DNA of 64,000 bases from Limonium bicolor (lineage: Eukaryota; Streptophyta; Magnoliopsida; Caryophyllales; Plumbaginaceae), in the NCBI GenBank assembly GCA_023374045.1, contig CM041783.1:96197298-96261297 (forward strand), written 5' to 3'. Made by a program: the position numbers and the translations under genes. Below, one piece after another: positions 45,027 through 57,575 of the stretch. Position 1 is the first letter of the stretch; the number at the start of each line of letters is the position of its first letter. Under the pieces are notes generated by a model. It ran no database searches and was not told the DNA's origin. It was given only the letters and a program-made list of their open reading frames with translations.

Positions 45027-47834
45027 AAATGGCGCCGTTGCCGGGGACTAGATTTATTCTAGTTCCTAAGCCCCGGATTATTCACCTGTTTAATTATAAT
45101 ATTTTGTTCTTTTTAACCTGTTAATATTATGTCCATAATATCTTGTTTATTGTTAATATTAATTATCTGCTATATTTTGTTAATATTAATGATCTAATAA
45201 TCTGTTAATATTAATTGGACACCTGACTTTGGCCATCTAACTACGGACATCTGACTTCTGACATCTAACTTCTAACTCTCTTATTATTAACATTTAATTT
45301 CCATTGTCCTTAACATTTAATTTCCATTGTCCTTAACATTTAATTTCCATTGTCTCTAACATTTGAATTTTATGTAAATTAACTACTAACTTATAATTTA
45401 TGTTATCTAATTACTAACTTATAATTTATGTCATTTTTATTACTAACCCATTATTTTATTTCATCATTATTTTGTTGTTGTATAAGCAAGGATAAAATCA
45501 AAAAAAAAGAAGCGAAAAGGGGGTTGTCCGCGTGGACAACCGCCCCATTTCCATGCGGACATCACTACCACACCGCCCCTCTGTCCGCCTAATCTCCACG
45601 CGGACGCCACTGAGCCGCTTCCACCTCTCTGTCCCTCGCGGACGCGACTGATATAGGAAAAAAAAAACGACGAAGCTCAGCGTTTCACTCTGTTCTTCCC
45701 AATTCCAGTTCGAACTCGAGCCAGCCCGAGAGAAGAACAAGGCCTCGCGCGAATCTTTGTTTTTCAATTCTTAACGTTTCTATAGTTTCAAATCCACAAA
45801 AATGAACTACACTAGGAGAAATTAAGGACTGAACTTTCGAACCCTAGGTCGACCCGTTCGAAAATTCGAGCTTAATATGCGATTTTTGTCTCAGATTCTT
45901 CTTCTATAAAATCATAATACATACACAAGGTTAAATCTACACTGAATATACTTAATTTGTCGTTTTGGATGAATTTCAAATTTAGGTATATGTAGATACG
46001 AGACTTGCTATGTTAAAATAGCATTCTCCAATTGTATTATGCCTTGTTTTATTAAACGAATGAATTTATGATTATAGGTTGTTATATGTGGATTTAGGCT
46101 GATAACGGTATTAATTACCTTGCGTTTGACTGAATTAATTGTGAGAATCGTAGATTTTTAGGGGAGGTTCTGTCGATTTTTCGACAGAATTTATGTTGTA
46201 TAATTATTCTGTTTATATTTCATATTATTTGTTCTTCTTGTTTTCTATTTTGTTAATATTACTAAAATGTTTATGTCAAATATTAATGCTTTGTTAATAA
46301 TATTAATTTTTATGTTGTTTTTAATATTAATATTTATGTTGCTATTAATATTAGTTTTTATGTTGCTTTTTGTTTATTAATATTTGTTAACTCTTAATGT
46401 TTTTATTTTATGTAGACTTTATGTTGTGTACTAACATTTTGTAGACTTATACTGTTTAAACCTTTCAAACTTCTGGAAGGTAACAGTTCGGTTTGCTTCA
46501 TTTTTTATTTTATGTAGTACTGTATTATTTTTGCTTAAAGTTATTTATGCCTAATTATTTATGTTTATCATATTTTTATTTTCTTTTGGTGCCACTTGAG
46601 TTCTGCTGGCTATATATGATTTTCTTTTCAGAATAATATTCGAACATATAGCTGAACTCGCCTATGGAGCAACCTCAGTTGCTCTTGGAATTTCATACCT
46701 TTGGTTGAACACTTGCGCGAACTCAAGTGTGAGGAACGTCTCACCCCTACCAAAGCTCTAAGTGTGAGGAAGGATACCTTCCTCAATCTACGATACAAGG
46801 GGAGTTTCAGTTCTTCCTTTATTTTATTAATTTCAACCGTATTTTTAATCCTTTATGAGTCTGTCATAATTTTGAAAGGTCATTTTCTTGATTTTAATTC
46901 TGAACAATGAGGACATTGCTCCTCTTAAGTGTGAGGAGGAGACCTTTCCCTGAAATATGACAGTAGTTCGATAATGCCACACTCACTTTTTGCTACTCTA
47001 AACTGCCTAAAATTAAAAAATTGATAAAAATGAGATAAAATAATTGTAGAAGTGTCTGAAATTATGTCAAGTGACAACTGAAAGGTAGTTTTATTTAAAG
47101 GAGTTTGTATAAAATTATTTTCCTTCAAAATACTCTATTTTTACTCGAAAATGATAGATCTGCTGATTGTAAAAATCAATTTAGTTTAGCTTGGGATTAT
47201 GGAAATATGTGGAAAGTCAAGGAAAGAAAAGGATAAAGACAAGGTACTCCACTGTTTATGAATTTTTCTAACCAAAAACAGGCCTCGTCTATCCGGTTAT
47301 TAAGTTCTTTGGGGTGCTTTAACACCTATCTACCTAAGGTCTCGTGACCTGGGATAGAAGACCCAACACCGCTACAAGGATAGAGAGAAAAGTCTGGGGT
47401 ACAGAAAAATAATGCAATTCAAAAAAAATATATAAAAATAATATGTGCTTTGTATACAATTTGCACATTCAAAAAGAAATGTAAATATAAATTGCAAATT
47501 ATATTCATAACATGAGTACGTGGTGTTGAAAGGTATTGCGGAATAAGGCGTTACTTCACACCCCTTGTCATCCCAGGTTAGTGAATGAAATTGGTTGGAA
47601 ATCCCAGGTTAATCTAACTTGTTTTCTGCAGTCTAGTTTTTCTATGCTTTTATTAAATTGTTCTTCTTCACTGTTTATAAAAACCTACTTCTAAGAGCAG
47701 AATTATTCTTTCAAGTTGTCACTTTGTCTAAATTCCCTTCTACACTTATTTAATCTTGTTTTATTATTTTGGCTTAGAGGTAATTATATTCCTTATTTGC
47801 TTGAGGACAAGCAAAAGTCAAGTGTGAGGAAGTT
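45027..47834 (+). other. Non-coding internal region of the LARD-like element
   Basis: The primer binding site is followed by AT-rich DNA with no recognisable Gag, protease or reverse transcriptase. Features: three tandem copies of taacatttaatttccattgtc (about 45290-45360); a GC-rich patch with tccgc/gcgga motifs (45520-45650); and at least four copies of aagtgtgagga (46722, 46760, 46926, 47818). The last copy lies just before the 3' LTR and is the likely plus-strand priming region. Confidence 0.8.
45030..45047 (+). other. Primer binding site (tRNA-Asp)
   Basis: tggcgccgttgccgggga, three bases after the 5' LTR, complementary to the 3' end of plant tRNA-Asp; typical of Athila-type elements. 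Confidence 0.88.
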
Positions 47835-49379
47835 TGATAAGTGCAAAACATATAGACTTATTAGGGTTTTATCACCCTATTATTTGTAGCATTTTTAGTA
47901 ATGTTTCTCACTTATCTAGGGTTTTTCCTATAAATATGTTGTTATATTAACTGATGTATTTTATGTGTTAAATTGTAGGAAAAATACCTAAAACATATAT
48001 ATGTTTATAAGGATTAAAGAAGGTCACGTGGAGAAGGACATGCAGCGTGATTTGCATGCAACCGCCTCATTAGGGGCGGACGACACTAGAAATGAAGAAG
48101 ATAGAGGCAACCGCCTCATTAGGGGGCGGACAAACTCAATGCAACCGCCCCATAAACAAGAGGACGTGGAGGCGGACAAGAGAGGGATACATGGGTTAGG
48201 CGGACACAATTCATACCGCCATGCAACCGCCTCATTTGAGGAGGCGGACGTGACTAAAAATACAGATCTGAACGGGTTATCTTCTTCGCCGACTCGCTCT
48301 GCAACTTGATTCAGACGGCGCCTACCTGAAATTACTCACGCGTTTCCTGTCCCCTGCAATCAGTGAAGCTTCAATCAACGAGCTCAATCAATGAGCTGCT
48401 CCTCTGCTGATTCTTCTTCCTCTGCTCATTCTTCTTCCTCTATAAATACAACGCTCAGCTTACCTTCTTCTGTCCTTCCGGAGGCTCCTTCCGTGGTTCC
48501 TCTGGAGTTCCAATTCACACACCATCTCATTTCTCTCCTTCCGCCTTCTCCATTTTATTTATTTTACATTCCACCAAATCCACCTCTAGCCTACGTATAC
48601 AAAATAGCAGAGTGAGCCGGAGTGATTACGGATGATTTCTATTACTCTTGTCTCTGTCTATCTATTTAATATGTTAGGCTAGTTTACGTACGCTTTAGGA
48701 AATTATTATGTTCTGTATTAATTATGCAATGTTTTTACTGGTTTTAATTTAATGAAGTTTGTTACGCTTAAAGCTCATCTCTCGCCTTTTTAATAAATGT
48801 CATGAGTTTATTAAATTGCTTGCTAAGTCTATTTTGATCAGACCAGGTGATAAATAGATAGGTTGATTAAGCCGTAAATCTAGAGAAAGCTCTATTATGA
48901 TTTAATGAGTTAGTATTTTCAGATGCAATTATATTTCCTCGAATTTAATGTCCGTTTACATAAGAGTGCTCGAACCTTGATTAGACCGAGCATTTCTGGT
49001 AAACGAGTTCTATGAGGCTATGACTTAGTCGTTAAGATAATTAAAGGAATTTTGCCAGACAATTATAATTAAACCAGTAGGAATAGCATGAAAGAGCAGA
49101 TAATATTAATCTGAACCAGAGTCCCGTTTAGTTTCTGTTAATTTAGTTTATTTTATCTTTCCTTTATTTATAAAACAAGTCAATTAATCCCCCCTCCTGT
49201 GACACGCTTAGGTACTTTAATATGTCATTAGTCCCGTGGTTCGATATCCGGTCGCTTACATTTTCACTATACTACTGCGACCGGGATTTGTTTGCAACCC
49301 GACGTTTATTTTGGGTTTTAATTTCTTTTCTTTAATTTTAATTCACACCACTTAAACCACTCAGATTATAACGTCTGCA
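47835..49379 (+). repeat. LARD-like element 3' LTR
   Basis: 1545 bp copy of the 5' LTR, ending aacgtctgca and followed by the target-site duplication atcac. TATA candidate at 48441-48448. The ccgcctcattagggggcgg hairpin motifs at 48060-48250 are better preserved here than in the 5' LTR. Confidence 0.95.
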
Positions 49380-50995
49380 ATCACCATATCCTCCGATCAA
49401 GATATTGATCATCATCGCCACGATCACGATTCACGTCACAACACTCGCACCACGTCCAGCTCTGCATCCTCGTGCCTGACGCCTACAATTACCCCTCGAT
49501 TCATCGTCTTCATCACCATCGTCGACATATTTTCACCATATTACTCCCACCATTTACGCCCGCAAGGAGGATCATCACCGCGTCTCACCCGACATCCTCA
49601 CGCCATCGCCACGACCAGCAGACACACCATACATTGTCGCTTTCACCACTGTACCGATAACGCCCACACACCTCATCTTCATCACTTACATCCTTTGACC
49701 TCCATTCTCATCTCCTTTGAGCCTTCATCATCGCATCGTCAACTCGCCATTCACTATCCACACCCGCCATTCATCATCATCACTCTCGCACTAGACAACC
49801 TTCACCGACGACGCCTCCATCAATCACACCCGAGAAGGGCATCACGACCATTCTCGGCCCGCATCGACCATCGATTCACAACCGCACCACCATCGTCGTT
49901 TTTCTTTTCATCGTCGACTGAAAGAGAAGAGAAGGCGAGGGCGAGAGATCGAGAATCGGCGAAAAGAAGAAACAGAGCCCTTCGCTGCGGGGGAAGAACT
50001 GGATGAGATTAACGTGGGGCGAGAACCGACACGGGAGAAAATGACAAGTTTGAGAACCCAACTTGAATGAACCAGTTCAGACAGAACCAACCTGGGTTGA
50101 ACCGGACCGGACTCATAAAAAGGGTTTTTCTAAACTTATGCTTTTACATTTGTATTTGTTACATGTTACTTACTTCTTGTTACATTCTTAGTTATTCCAT
50201 AACCTTTGATATTTGTTTAATGTTTATTTGTGTTTTGAAATAATGAGTGAGTAGTTTATATATACTCTGGGTGATGGTTTATTTCAGTTTGTTTTAATTA
50301 TGTAACTTATATTTTTGCTGGTTTTAATTAATTGCGGATTGTTATGATTAATGTTATTCTTGCGCTTTTTAATAAATGTCATGAGTTTATTAAATTGCTT
50401 TACTAAATCTATTTTGATCCGACCAAGTGATAAATAAATCGGTAAATTAATCTGTATATCTGTGGAATTATTGATTGGATTAATTAATTATTCCTGCAGA
50501 TGCAAATTATTGTTCCTCGTACTTAATCCGTTTACATGTGTTTCTGCTTGAGTCTAGACTAGACCCCGCATTTCTGGTAAATGAATTCTTCTGAGACTAT
50601 GATTTAGCTCTTAAGAAAATATTAGGAATTTTGCCAATCTGTCTTTAATTAACCAGTAGACATAATTGATCAAACAGTTTTAACCTGAACTAAGAGTCCC
50701 GTTCATCCATATCATCTATCATTTTATTTTATCTGTTATTTATTTTCCTGTCTGTTATTTTAATTATCTCGTTCTTGTTATTTATTTAATCCCAAAACAA
50801 AAACAACCCCTTTTGAATTACCCATTGTCTTAGGCTAGACTTATTTACCTCAAGTCCCGTGGATTGACACCTGGTCGCTTCTAAATTGCTATACTACTAC
50901 GACCGGGATTTTTGCAACCCGACGGTCTATTGATTTGTTGATTTCTAGGATTAATTCTTAGCTTTTAATACATCAAATAAACCGTTTGCAAGTAG

Positions 50996-51292
50996 TATGT
51001 TTAATATATGGGTTGTTACTGAACCCGAGATGTAATTTTCAGTTTACGATTTGGTAATTTTGTTGTAGACACTAGGTATTTGGGAATTGTATTTTATGTT
51101 GTATATGAGTTTGATAGAGGGCTGTTTCCAGTCATACAAACTGTAACTTGGTGTTGGAAGAGTGGTCGTGTCAACCACGTGGGTGGTTGGCGTCTGTGAC
51201 ACCCGGATGGAGTTTATTCTGCTGCATAGTTAGCTTGTAATATGGCTAGGAGCATTGTTCGCATGGTTGGATGTTTATTCGGGGGTGTTACA
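50996..51292 (+). mobile_element. Gypsy LTR F, segment 2 of 2 (U5 end)
   Basis: Resumes after the solo LTR and ends cgggggtgttaca at 51292. Contains aaccacgtgggtggttggcg (51174), the inverted form of the block near the start of LTRs B, C and E. Immediately followed by a gypsy primer binding site, so this is the 5' LTR of a plus-oriented element. Confidence 0.8.
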
Positions 51293-54200
51293 GAAAGTGG
51301 TATCAGAGCGTAGTTACGCTCTGATGACTGGAACAGGAAATACCGAGTCTAGGAATTCTAACAGTGGGTTAAGGGTTGTGAGTAGTGCGAGAGGCGTGTT
51401 AGTTAGGATTTTCCCCAGTGATTGCTAGATATATATATACAGACACCTACACCCGCCCTCCACATCCCTAGTTCGAATAATTCAGGGAAATAATGTCAGA
51501 GAGACAGAAGTCTCCTCTTACTCGGGAAAACCCGATCTGGCATTTACTAAATGTGATATAACCAATTCGAGAAGAAAACTTTACTATACATAGCTCGAAG
51601 ACTTGAAGTTTTGACTGGAGCGCAAAGTCTAGAGACGCTGCCAATGTATTCATACCTTTAGAAAGACCAAATTTATCGACAACTTGGGTCGACATGCTTA
51701 GCAGTCGGTATCACCCTGCCTGACAAGCAAAGGGAAAGCACTACCAAGCGCGATAGAAAGGAAAAAGAAGCTATAGAAACTCGTGACAGATGTCCAATGG
51801 AGCATAACAGTGGAACAATACCATACATGGTGAAGACCACACAAAAGTTATTCTAAAGTGAGTAACTCCAAACCTCCACAACTCAAAAAGGTTACGAAGG
51901 CCTGATAGAGATAACCTGACGAAAAAGAAACATTTGCGAACCGTACTCCAAGATAGGGCTGCAACGTAGTGCCTAAAAGGAGCAAACAAGATGCCAAGTA
52001 TGGTGAGATCAGAAGAATGCACAGTAACGCCACATAGCGTACCGATAACCATCTTGCATGGCGCACTTGCTATAGCAAGTGCTGCCATAACGAACTATAC
52101 GCAAAGCCGTAACGGCCAGGACCAGCACACTACAGTTAGGAAAAAATATGAATACCAGATTGAGAATCCGAAAGATCAGGAAGATGACGTCGACCTTGAA
52201 GAAGACTAACAGCTTGACTATTGTAACCTTGAAGGGATATACCAGAAGCAGGGAGCCAATCTCGGTTAGCCTTACTTAACACTACAATTACCAGTAACAA
52301 TTTCCAACCTTAGATGTGTACACCTAGAACCCAAAGGACTTACACTGACGACACCAACTTCAGACACTACCGGTAAGGAGTGCCAAATCCACATTACAAC
52401 ACTTTAAAGACGACCCGCCAACATCGAAGACAAGAAACCGAAGGGAAAATCAAAGGAATCCTACCTCATAAGGCATCGAGAAACCATAAAGGTGAAACTT
52501 ACCAGCTAGAGACGACCAGCAAATTGGATGGAGGAACAGAGGACCAATGCCTAATATACATATATATACACATAAAACCATATCCCGAACCTTAGAAGAA
52601 GAATAGATGATACAACCAAAAAGGAACGAGCCAATGCCAAGAAGAAAACAGCCTACAAGACGATATTACAAATCTTATGAAGACGAGTAACACAGCAATA
52701 GCCGGGATCAAAACTTTCAAGATAATCACCCGGATCATTCTTCATTGAAGATGATAATTAACCTCAGTAAGGAGATAAAGGGGAACGAAATTAAACGGTG
52801 ACCTACCCAAGGTCAGGAGATACTACAATTTTAAAGAGAGAAGTCCAAACCATTATACCTCAAAGTCAATACAGTAAACCAACGCACCTATAGACATTAG
52901 CCAATGTAGCTGCTTCACATAGTAATACCCAAGTATAATTGTTAAGGGTGCCAGCATCAACAAGTTGAACAAAGCATTATGGGAAAGCACATGATAACCA
53001 AAAAATACCCAGCTGAAACACTGTAAGACCGATGCCTAAAGTGAAGACATCCATAGTTGCTGAAAAGACTTAAGGCTAAAGGAGCGGAGACATCGTCGCA
53101 AAGACCACCTAGTGAAGGTCACTAGAGAACCAGAACCTTAGACTCAAGGATGGAAATGACAGGGAGAAAACAAACATCGAAATACTTGAAGGAACACCTA
53201 TGAAGGTAGCAAAATGTACAACTCGTCATGGAGTCCGGAACGATATCAGAAGGTGTAACCAAATTGATTTGGAAGCATGCAGAGAATTAAAAGTTATGAA
53301 ACAGCCCACAAGAGCAGAGCTCAACGCGCAAGGAAGGATAAAAGGGGCATATCTAAGCCATGAACCGACTAACTGTAGACAAACGATTGCAGAATCTATA
53401 ACTTATTGAGATGGAATTGCCAATAAAGTGCCACTGAAGGGAAGAAATACACCACTTGACTATTGGGAGTGGAAACTATAAACCCCAAAATTCCCTAGGA
53501 GGGTTCTAAGACGCATGTAACAAAAAGAGAACTGTACTCTCGAACCTAGAACTAGTTACCAGGAAGGGAGAAAGCAATAACTGTTAGGACCACACATAAA
53601 TGTGAAGTGACCGATGCTCGGGAGACTCGTGAACTAGACGAACTACTTATTTTTAAGTCAGCCAACAAGGGGTAAACACAACCATAAAGGGTGAAGGAAC
53701 GTGAGGAAGGCCAACCTACACATGAATTTGAATTGAAGCAATCAACTTTGTGTTAAAAGACAGCGACTGGATAGTACGACGCAGCAATAGCCACATATTG
53801 AACCCTGAGAACTACTAGAGTGTTTCCACCAATAAGAGATTGAACCAATGAGGATGTTGGCTTGAATCGTTGAAGAATTGAAACATCAATGTACAATACA
53901 CGAATGATAAACTAACAATAGCGGATGGCATGGCAACAATACCTATCTAAAGAAAAGTACATGGTGCGCAAGAAAGCGACCATCATAAGTGACCGTCAGA
54001 CGTTGAATGGAAGACCAATTTATGAGTTAAACACGACGTGAATGAAAAATCAGTTTGAAGTCAGACTACAAATTAATGACAATAGTTTAGACTGTACGAA
54101 GAGGGATGTCACATGTAGCACAATGCTTATTCCTAGTACATTTACATAAGAGACTGGAAGCACATTCCTAGTAGATCGAACATGAAAAAAAAATGAGATA

Positions 54201-55951
54201 ATAGGCTCTATGGAAAGAGGCCTCAATTGCTAGAGAATCGAGTCCGCATGAAATGCAAGAAGAACGTAGAACATATCTAAGAACCAGGTAGACGGATCTC
54301 CCTTGATTAAGTTCAAGAAGAACCACAGGTGTGTTATCATAGAACGATGGAAGAGGAGATCGACAACAGAATACTTCACAAGATACCAACAACTAACCGT
54401 GTGATAGACACTACGAGTATACAAAAACGGATTTGGGACGCCGCACTCCAAAGTAGCTTGCGGGCCTGAAGACTTAAGTATAAGCTATTCAGGTAAGTAG
54501 TAATGTACTAGTAGGGTACCCCATATATGTAAGTGGTAGTGTAAGGAACACGAGAAGTAGTCAACTCTGTGCTACGGTCAGCGATGCGAATTCAGACCAG
54601 TACAAATAATTACCTCGAATAGTTGAAGAGAAAGATCTCAGTTATGCTAACGAGTCTAAAGGAGACAGAGAACTCAATCCAGGATGAACTGATTAAGAGT
54701 TATGAGTGCAAGGAGCACTGAGTATTAAGTATAGACACCGGATGTGTCTCAAGATTTTTGAGAAAACTGTGAAGAGCAATAAGCACTAATCAGTAACCCT
54801 AGATTATACATAAACCTCAGACCGAAGGTCAGTCAGAAGGGACCATTCAAATAACCAAGAGTACGCTAAAAGCATGAACATAAAATCTCCAGAGCAATGG
54901 ATAGACTATCTATAACCCATCAAGTCCGCATGTAACAGGGGATGTTAAGCATCGATTGGAAGACCTTTAATCCCAAAATTATAGGGATACGATGGATGAA
55001 AACGCCTTAAGAAGAAGGGAAAGGAACAAGTAGAACTCTAAGTTATTAGGGTCACGCAGCAGAAGCTTCCGGGCCCATATCTCATAGGTTCAGTATAACC
55101 TAAGAAGGTGAGGGAATAAATGAAGTATGTTATCAAGTGACCTAGAGCCTTAGAGGCTAGAGCGAATTGTAAGAATTGGTACAAAACCGATAAAACCCTT
55201 TATACACAGACCTTTTAATCTAATCATAATATGGGATAAGCCGCACGGAAGTTAAAATACTTCATGATGGCTAGACATCTTGAACCAATGTTCAATGATG
55301 ATATTGTTGATTACGTGGGCGTAATCCTTTTTAAGGGGGGGGGGTAGAGCGTAAAATCGCTTAGAGTACATTTTATGTATTAGTCACGTAAATTACTGTG
55401 TGTATAGCACGAAAGGATTCGTTGTAATGTTTGATACATATAATATATAAATTTAAATATATATATATATATATATGTATATTCCTACCTCGAGTTGTAG
55501 TTACTTAGCACAAAGATGCGAGTATCTTGTTAGCTCCACTGTGAGAATACATGTATGAGGAGTAGAAACTCCTGTAGAATTGAACTTCTTGTGGGACATG
55601 GTATATGAAACCATATGTGGTGATATTGAGAGAGGTGAATCGGTATGAAACCGATATGGAACATAACGGGAATTGACTTCCCTAGGGAACGAATGGTTGC
55701 TAGGGAATGGATTGATGTGAATAGTTTTCAAGATGAGTGATATACTTGTGATGTATTAATTTTGAGATTATGACTAGAATTATGAAAAGATAGAAAAATT
55801 GGAACTTGTTAAATTATTTGATTGTTTGAAACTGACGTGGGAGGTTGAACTTGATTCCGCGCAAATCAAGGGAGACCGGACACAAATTGGGGTGGAAGGA
55901 TAGTTCAACACTGATGCTGATCACATCAGGGTCGGATGATTCCTGAAACTC
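51293..55951 (+). pseudogene. Decayed internal region of gypsy element F
   Basis: Begins gaaag, then the primer binding site. No long sense frame survives. Integrase remnants are readable near 54640-54960 (cctcagaccgaaggtcagtc corresponds to HPQTDGQS; gagcaatggatagactat to the WIDKL block). The post-pol purine tract is at 55325-55350 and the 3' UTR block at 55500-55950. From 53490 onward it is an inverted, closely similar copy of 26582-29780. It is cut at 55952 by the insertion of G2. Between 51450 and 54500 no domain was identified with confidence. Confidence 0.7.
51298..51309 (+). other. Primer binding site (initiator tRNA-Met), gypsy element F
   Basis: tggtatcagagc, five bases after the LTR end, complementary to initiator tRNA-Met, as expected for Tekay-type chromoviruses. 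Confidence 0.88.
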
Positions 55952-56329
55952 TGTAACACCCCTACATCGTACTTCACAACTAATTGAAATCGCAGCAGAA
56001 ATAAACAACTAAACATTAACTAAACGCTTTGGTGCTACAACGCCGTCAACCACCCACGTGGTTAACAAGGCAGAATAAATACAAGTGTACCAGTCTGATG
56101 ATCAGACTCCCGAGCATAGAACTAAAACCATAAATACATCATATACAATACCGAGTATTTAATTACATTTCTTCACTGTAAACTGCCAATACACCGCCAC
56201 AGTAGTATCAACGGAATCAAATATAATGCCACGGGAGCACAGGCGCATCCCGGGCTCAACATCCAAAATAACCCAAAAGTACATCTGCAGCCTAGAACCT
56301 ACAGCCACTCTGCTTCCTCGATCCTCATC

Positions 56330-56420
56330 CTGCAGTAAAAATATGGAGCCCCCGAGGGGGTCAGCAACCCTTGGCTGGTATGGTTAACGCGCAGCCCATC
56401 GGCTACCGGGATACGCGCAA
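56330..56420 (-). promoter_or_regulatory. Conserved U5 block resembling a 3' splice site (LTR E)
   Basis: Minus-strand order: cccggtagccgatgggctgc, taccagcc, ttgctgaccccctcgggggc, a t-rich stretch, actgcag. tgctgac fits a branch point; same layout as in LTRs B, C, D and F. Confidence 0.45.
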
Positions 56421-57309
56421 CTAATTGTCATGATAACATGGCATTCATTTTAAACATAACATAACGTAACATGTGGCATAGCATTATTATTTCATAGCAC
56501 AACATCACATACACAGTGGATACTCTTTCCACAATCACAAACCAAGAAGGTTAAACAATAGAGGAAGCCTAGAGAATGGTTTACTCTCATGTTAAGCTCG
56601 TTACACACACTCATTACCGTTCTGTTATTCGAACGAGTAACTTAAGTCACAGATGGTTCGGATATAGTGACCCGAACACACCACACAAACACATGTTCCC
56701 ACTAAACCGATCATAAGTTAGAATAGGTAAGCTTTGGAGGAAGCTAGCGGGAGATCGAACGCCAAATTAAGGAGAACAATCTTAACAACATAAGAGTCGA
56801 ATCTGATTCAGATATCTACTCTTAACTTACATGCATGACCGGACAACCGGATTCCTCACTTCCCAGTTAACACTTGTTAGAAGTTCAACAGTGGAACTTG
56901 ACAAACAATTTCACAAGCAAGTGGTAAGTCATGTTAGACACACACAAGGGAAATGAGTCACGTCATAACATCACAATAATATGAACAACTGTAAACTCAT
57001 TACATGATTAAGTCTTATAACGTCATAAACACTCAGAAAAACAAACAACACACAAGCCGGTGTAAACCGGTAGGCAACAGACTGCAAGAAAACCATACCT
57101 TGGTCCTTGCTTCGATTGATTTCCACCGTAGGTCACTCCTATACATGTTTAAGAATGTCGGTTAATTACTTACTTAACTTCAAATTTACTAATGTTTAAC
57201 CATGATTATTTGACATGTTTAAATGCCCAACTTAACCTTGGTTACCTCCATTATACCCCCTAGGGTTAACTACATTTGCCACATTCTTTACTGTTTTTTT
57301 TTTAAGTTT

Positions 57310-57575
57310 TGGTCTGTCCGACCCACCGTCCGACCCACCAACTGGGTCGAACCCTTCCAGTGACTCCCGGGTTTGAAAAACTCTACTTGTCCGACCCATG
57401 TCCGACTCAACCGACTGGGTCGGACCATTCTAGAACATTTACCGCCTTAAACACACACACGTCCGACCCATGTCCGACCCAAGCCCTCTGGGTCGGACCG
57501 TTCCAGAACCCTTACTGGCGTCTAAGAGGCTGTCCGACCCAAACTTGGTTCGGACCCTGGGTCGGACGCCACCAG
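57310..57575. repeat. Tandem array in LTR E, about 70-75-bp units
   Basis: Four diverged units with tgtccgacccatgtccgaccc and ctgggtcggaccnttccaga. The two halves are mutually inverted, so each unit can fold back. Equivalent position to the array in LTR D, with which it shares the ggtcggacc-type core. Confidence 0.88.

Larger units (their letters stand above)
43492..49379 (+). mobile_element. Non-autonomous LTR retroelement (LARD-like), 5.9 kb
   Basis: Two LTRs (43492-45026 and 47835-49379), 5-bp duplication atcac (43487-43491 and 49380-49384), and a primer binding site matching tRNA-Asp. Its 2.8-kb internal region has no gag or pol, so it would depend on proteins from a related element. The tRNA-Asp primer, the tgataagtgc start and the gcttgaggacaagcaaa-type 3' end are typical of Athila/Tat-group elements. 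It inserted into the solo LTR. Confidence 0.92.
42361..50990 (+). mobile_element. Solo LTR (2.7 kb) of a TGATAAGTG-type element, split by a nested element
   Basis: Starts tgataagtgtgaaatac and ends aaccgtttgca, flanked by the direct repeat agtag (42356-42360 and 50991-50995). No internal region or second LTR is seen, so it is a solo LTR left by LTR-LTR recombination. Its end region (cgaccgggatttttgcaacccgacg, 50900) is shared with the nested element's LTRs, so both are of one broad group. Its middle (42930-43491 and 49385-49920) is C/A/T-rich and G-poor with many catc/tcacc runs; the long frames there (42916-43536) are low-complexity artefacts. Excluding the insert it is about 2737 bp. Confidence 0.85.

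Noticed and set aside
53200..53409. 69-codon plus frame in the relic of element F
   Set aside because: Short, no recognised motif, and surrounded by stops in a decayed pol region.
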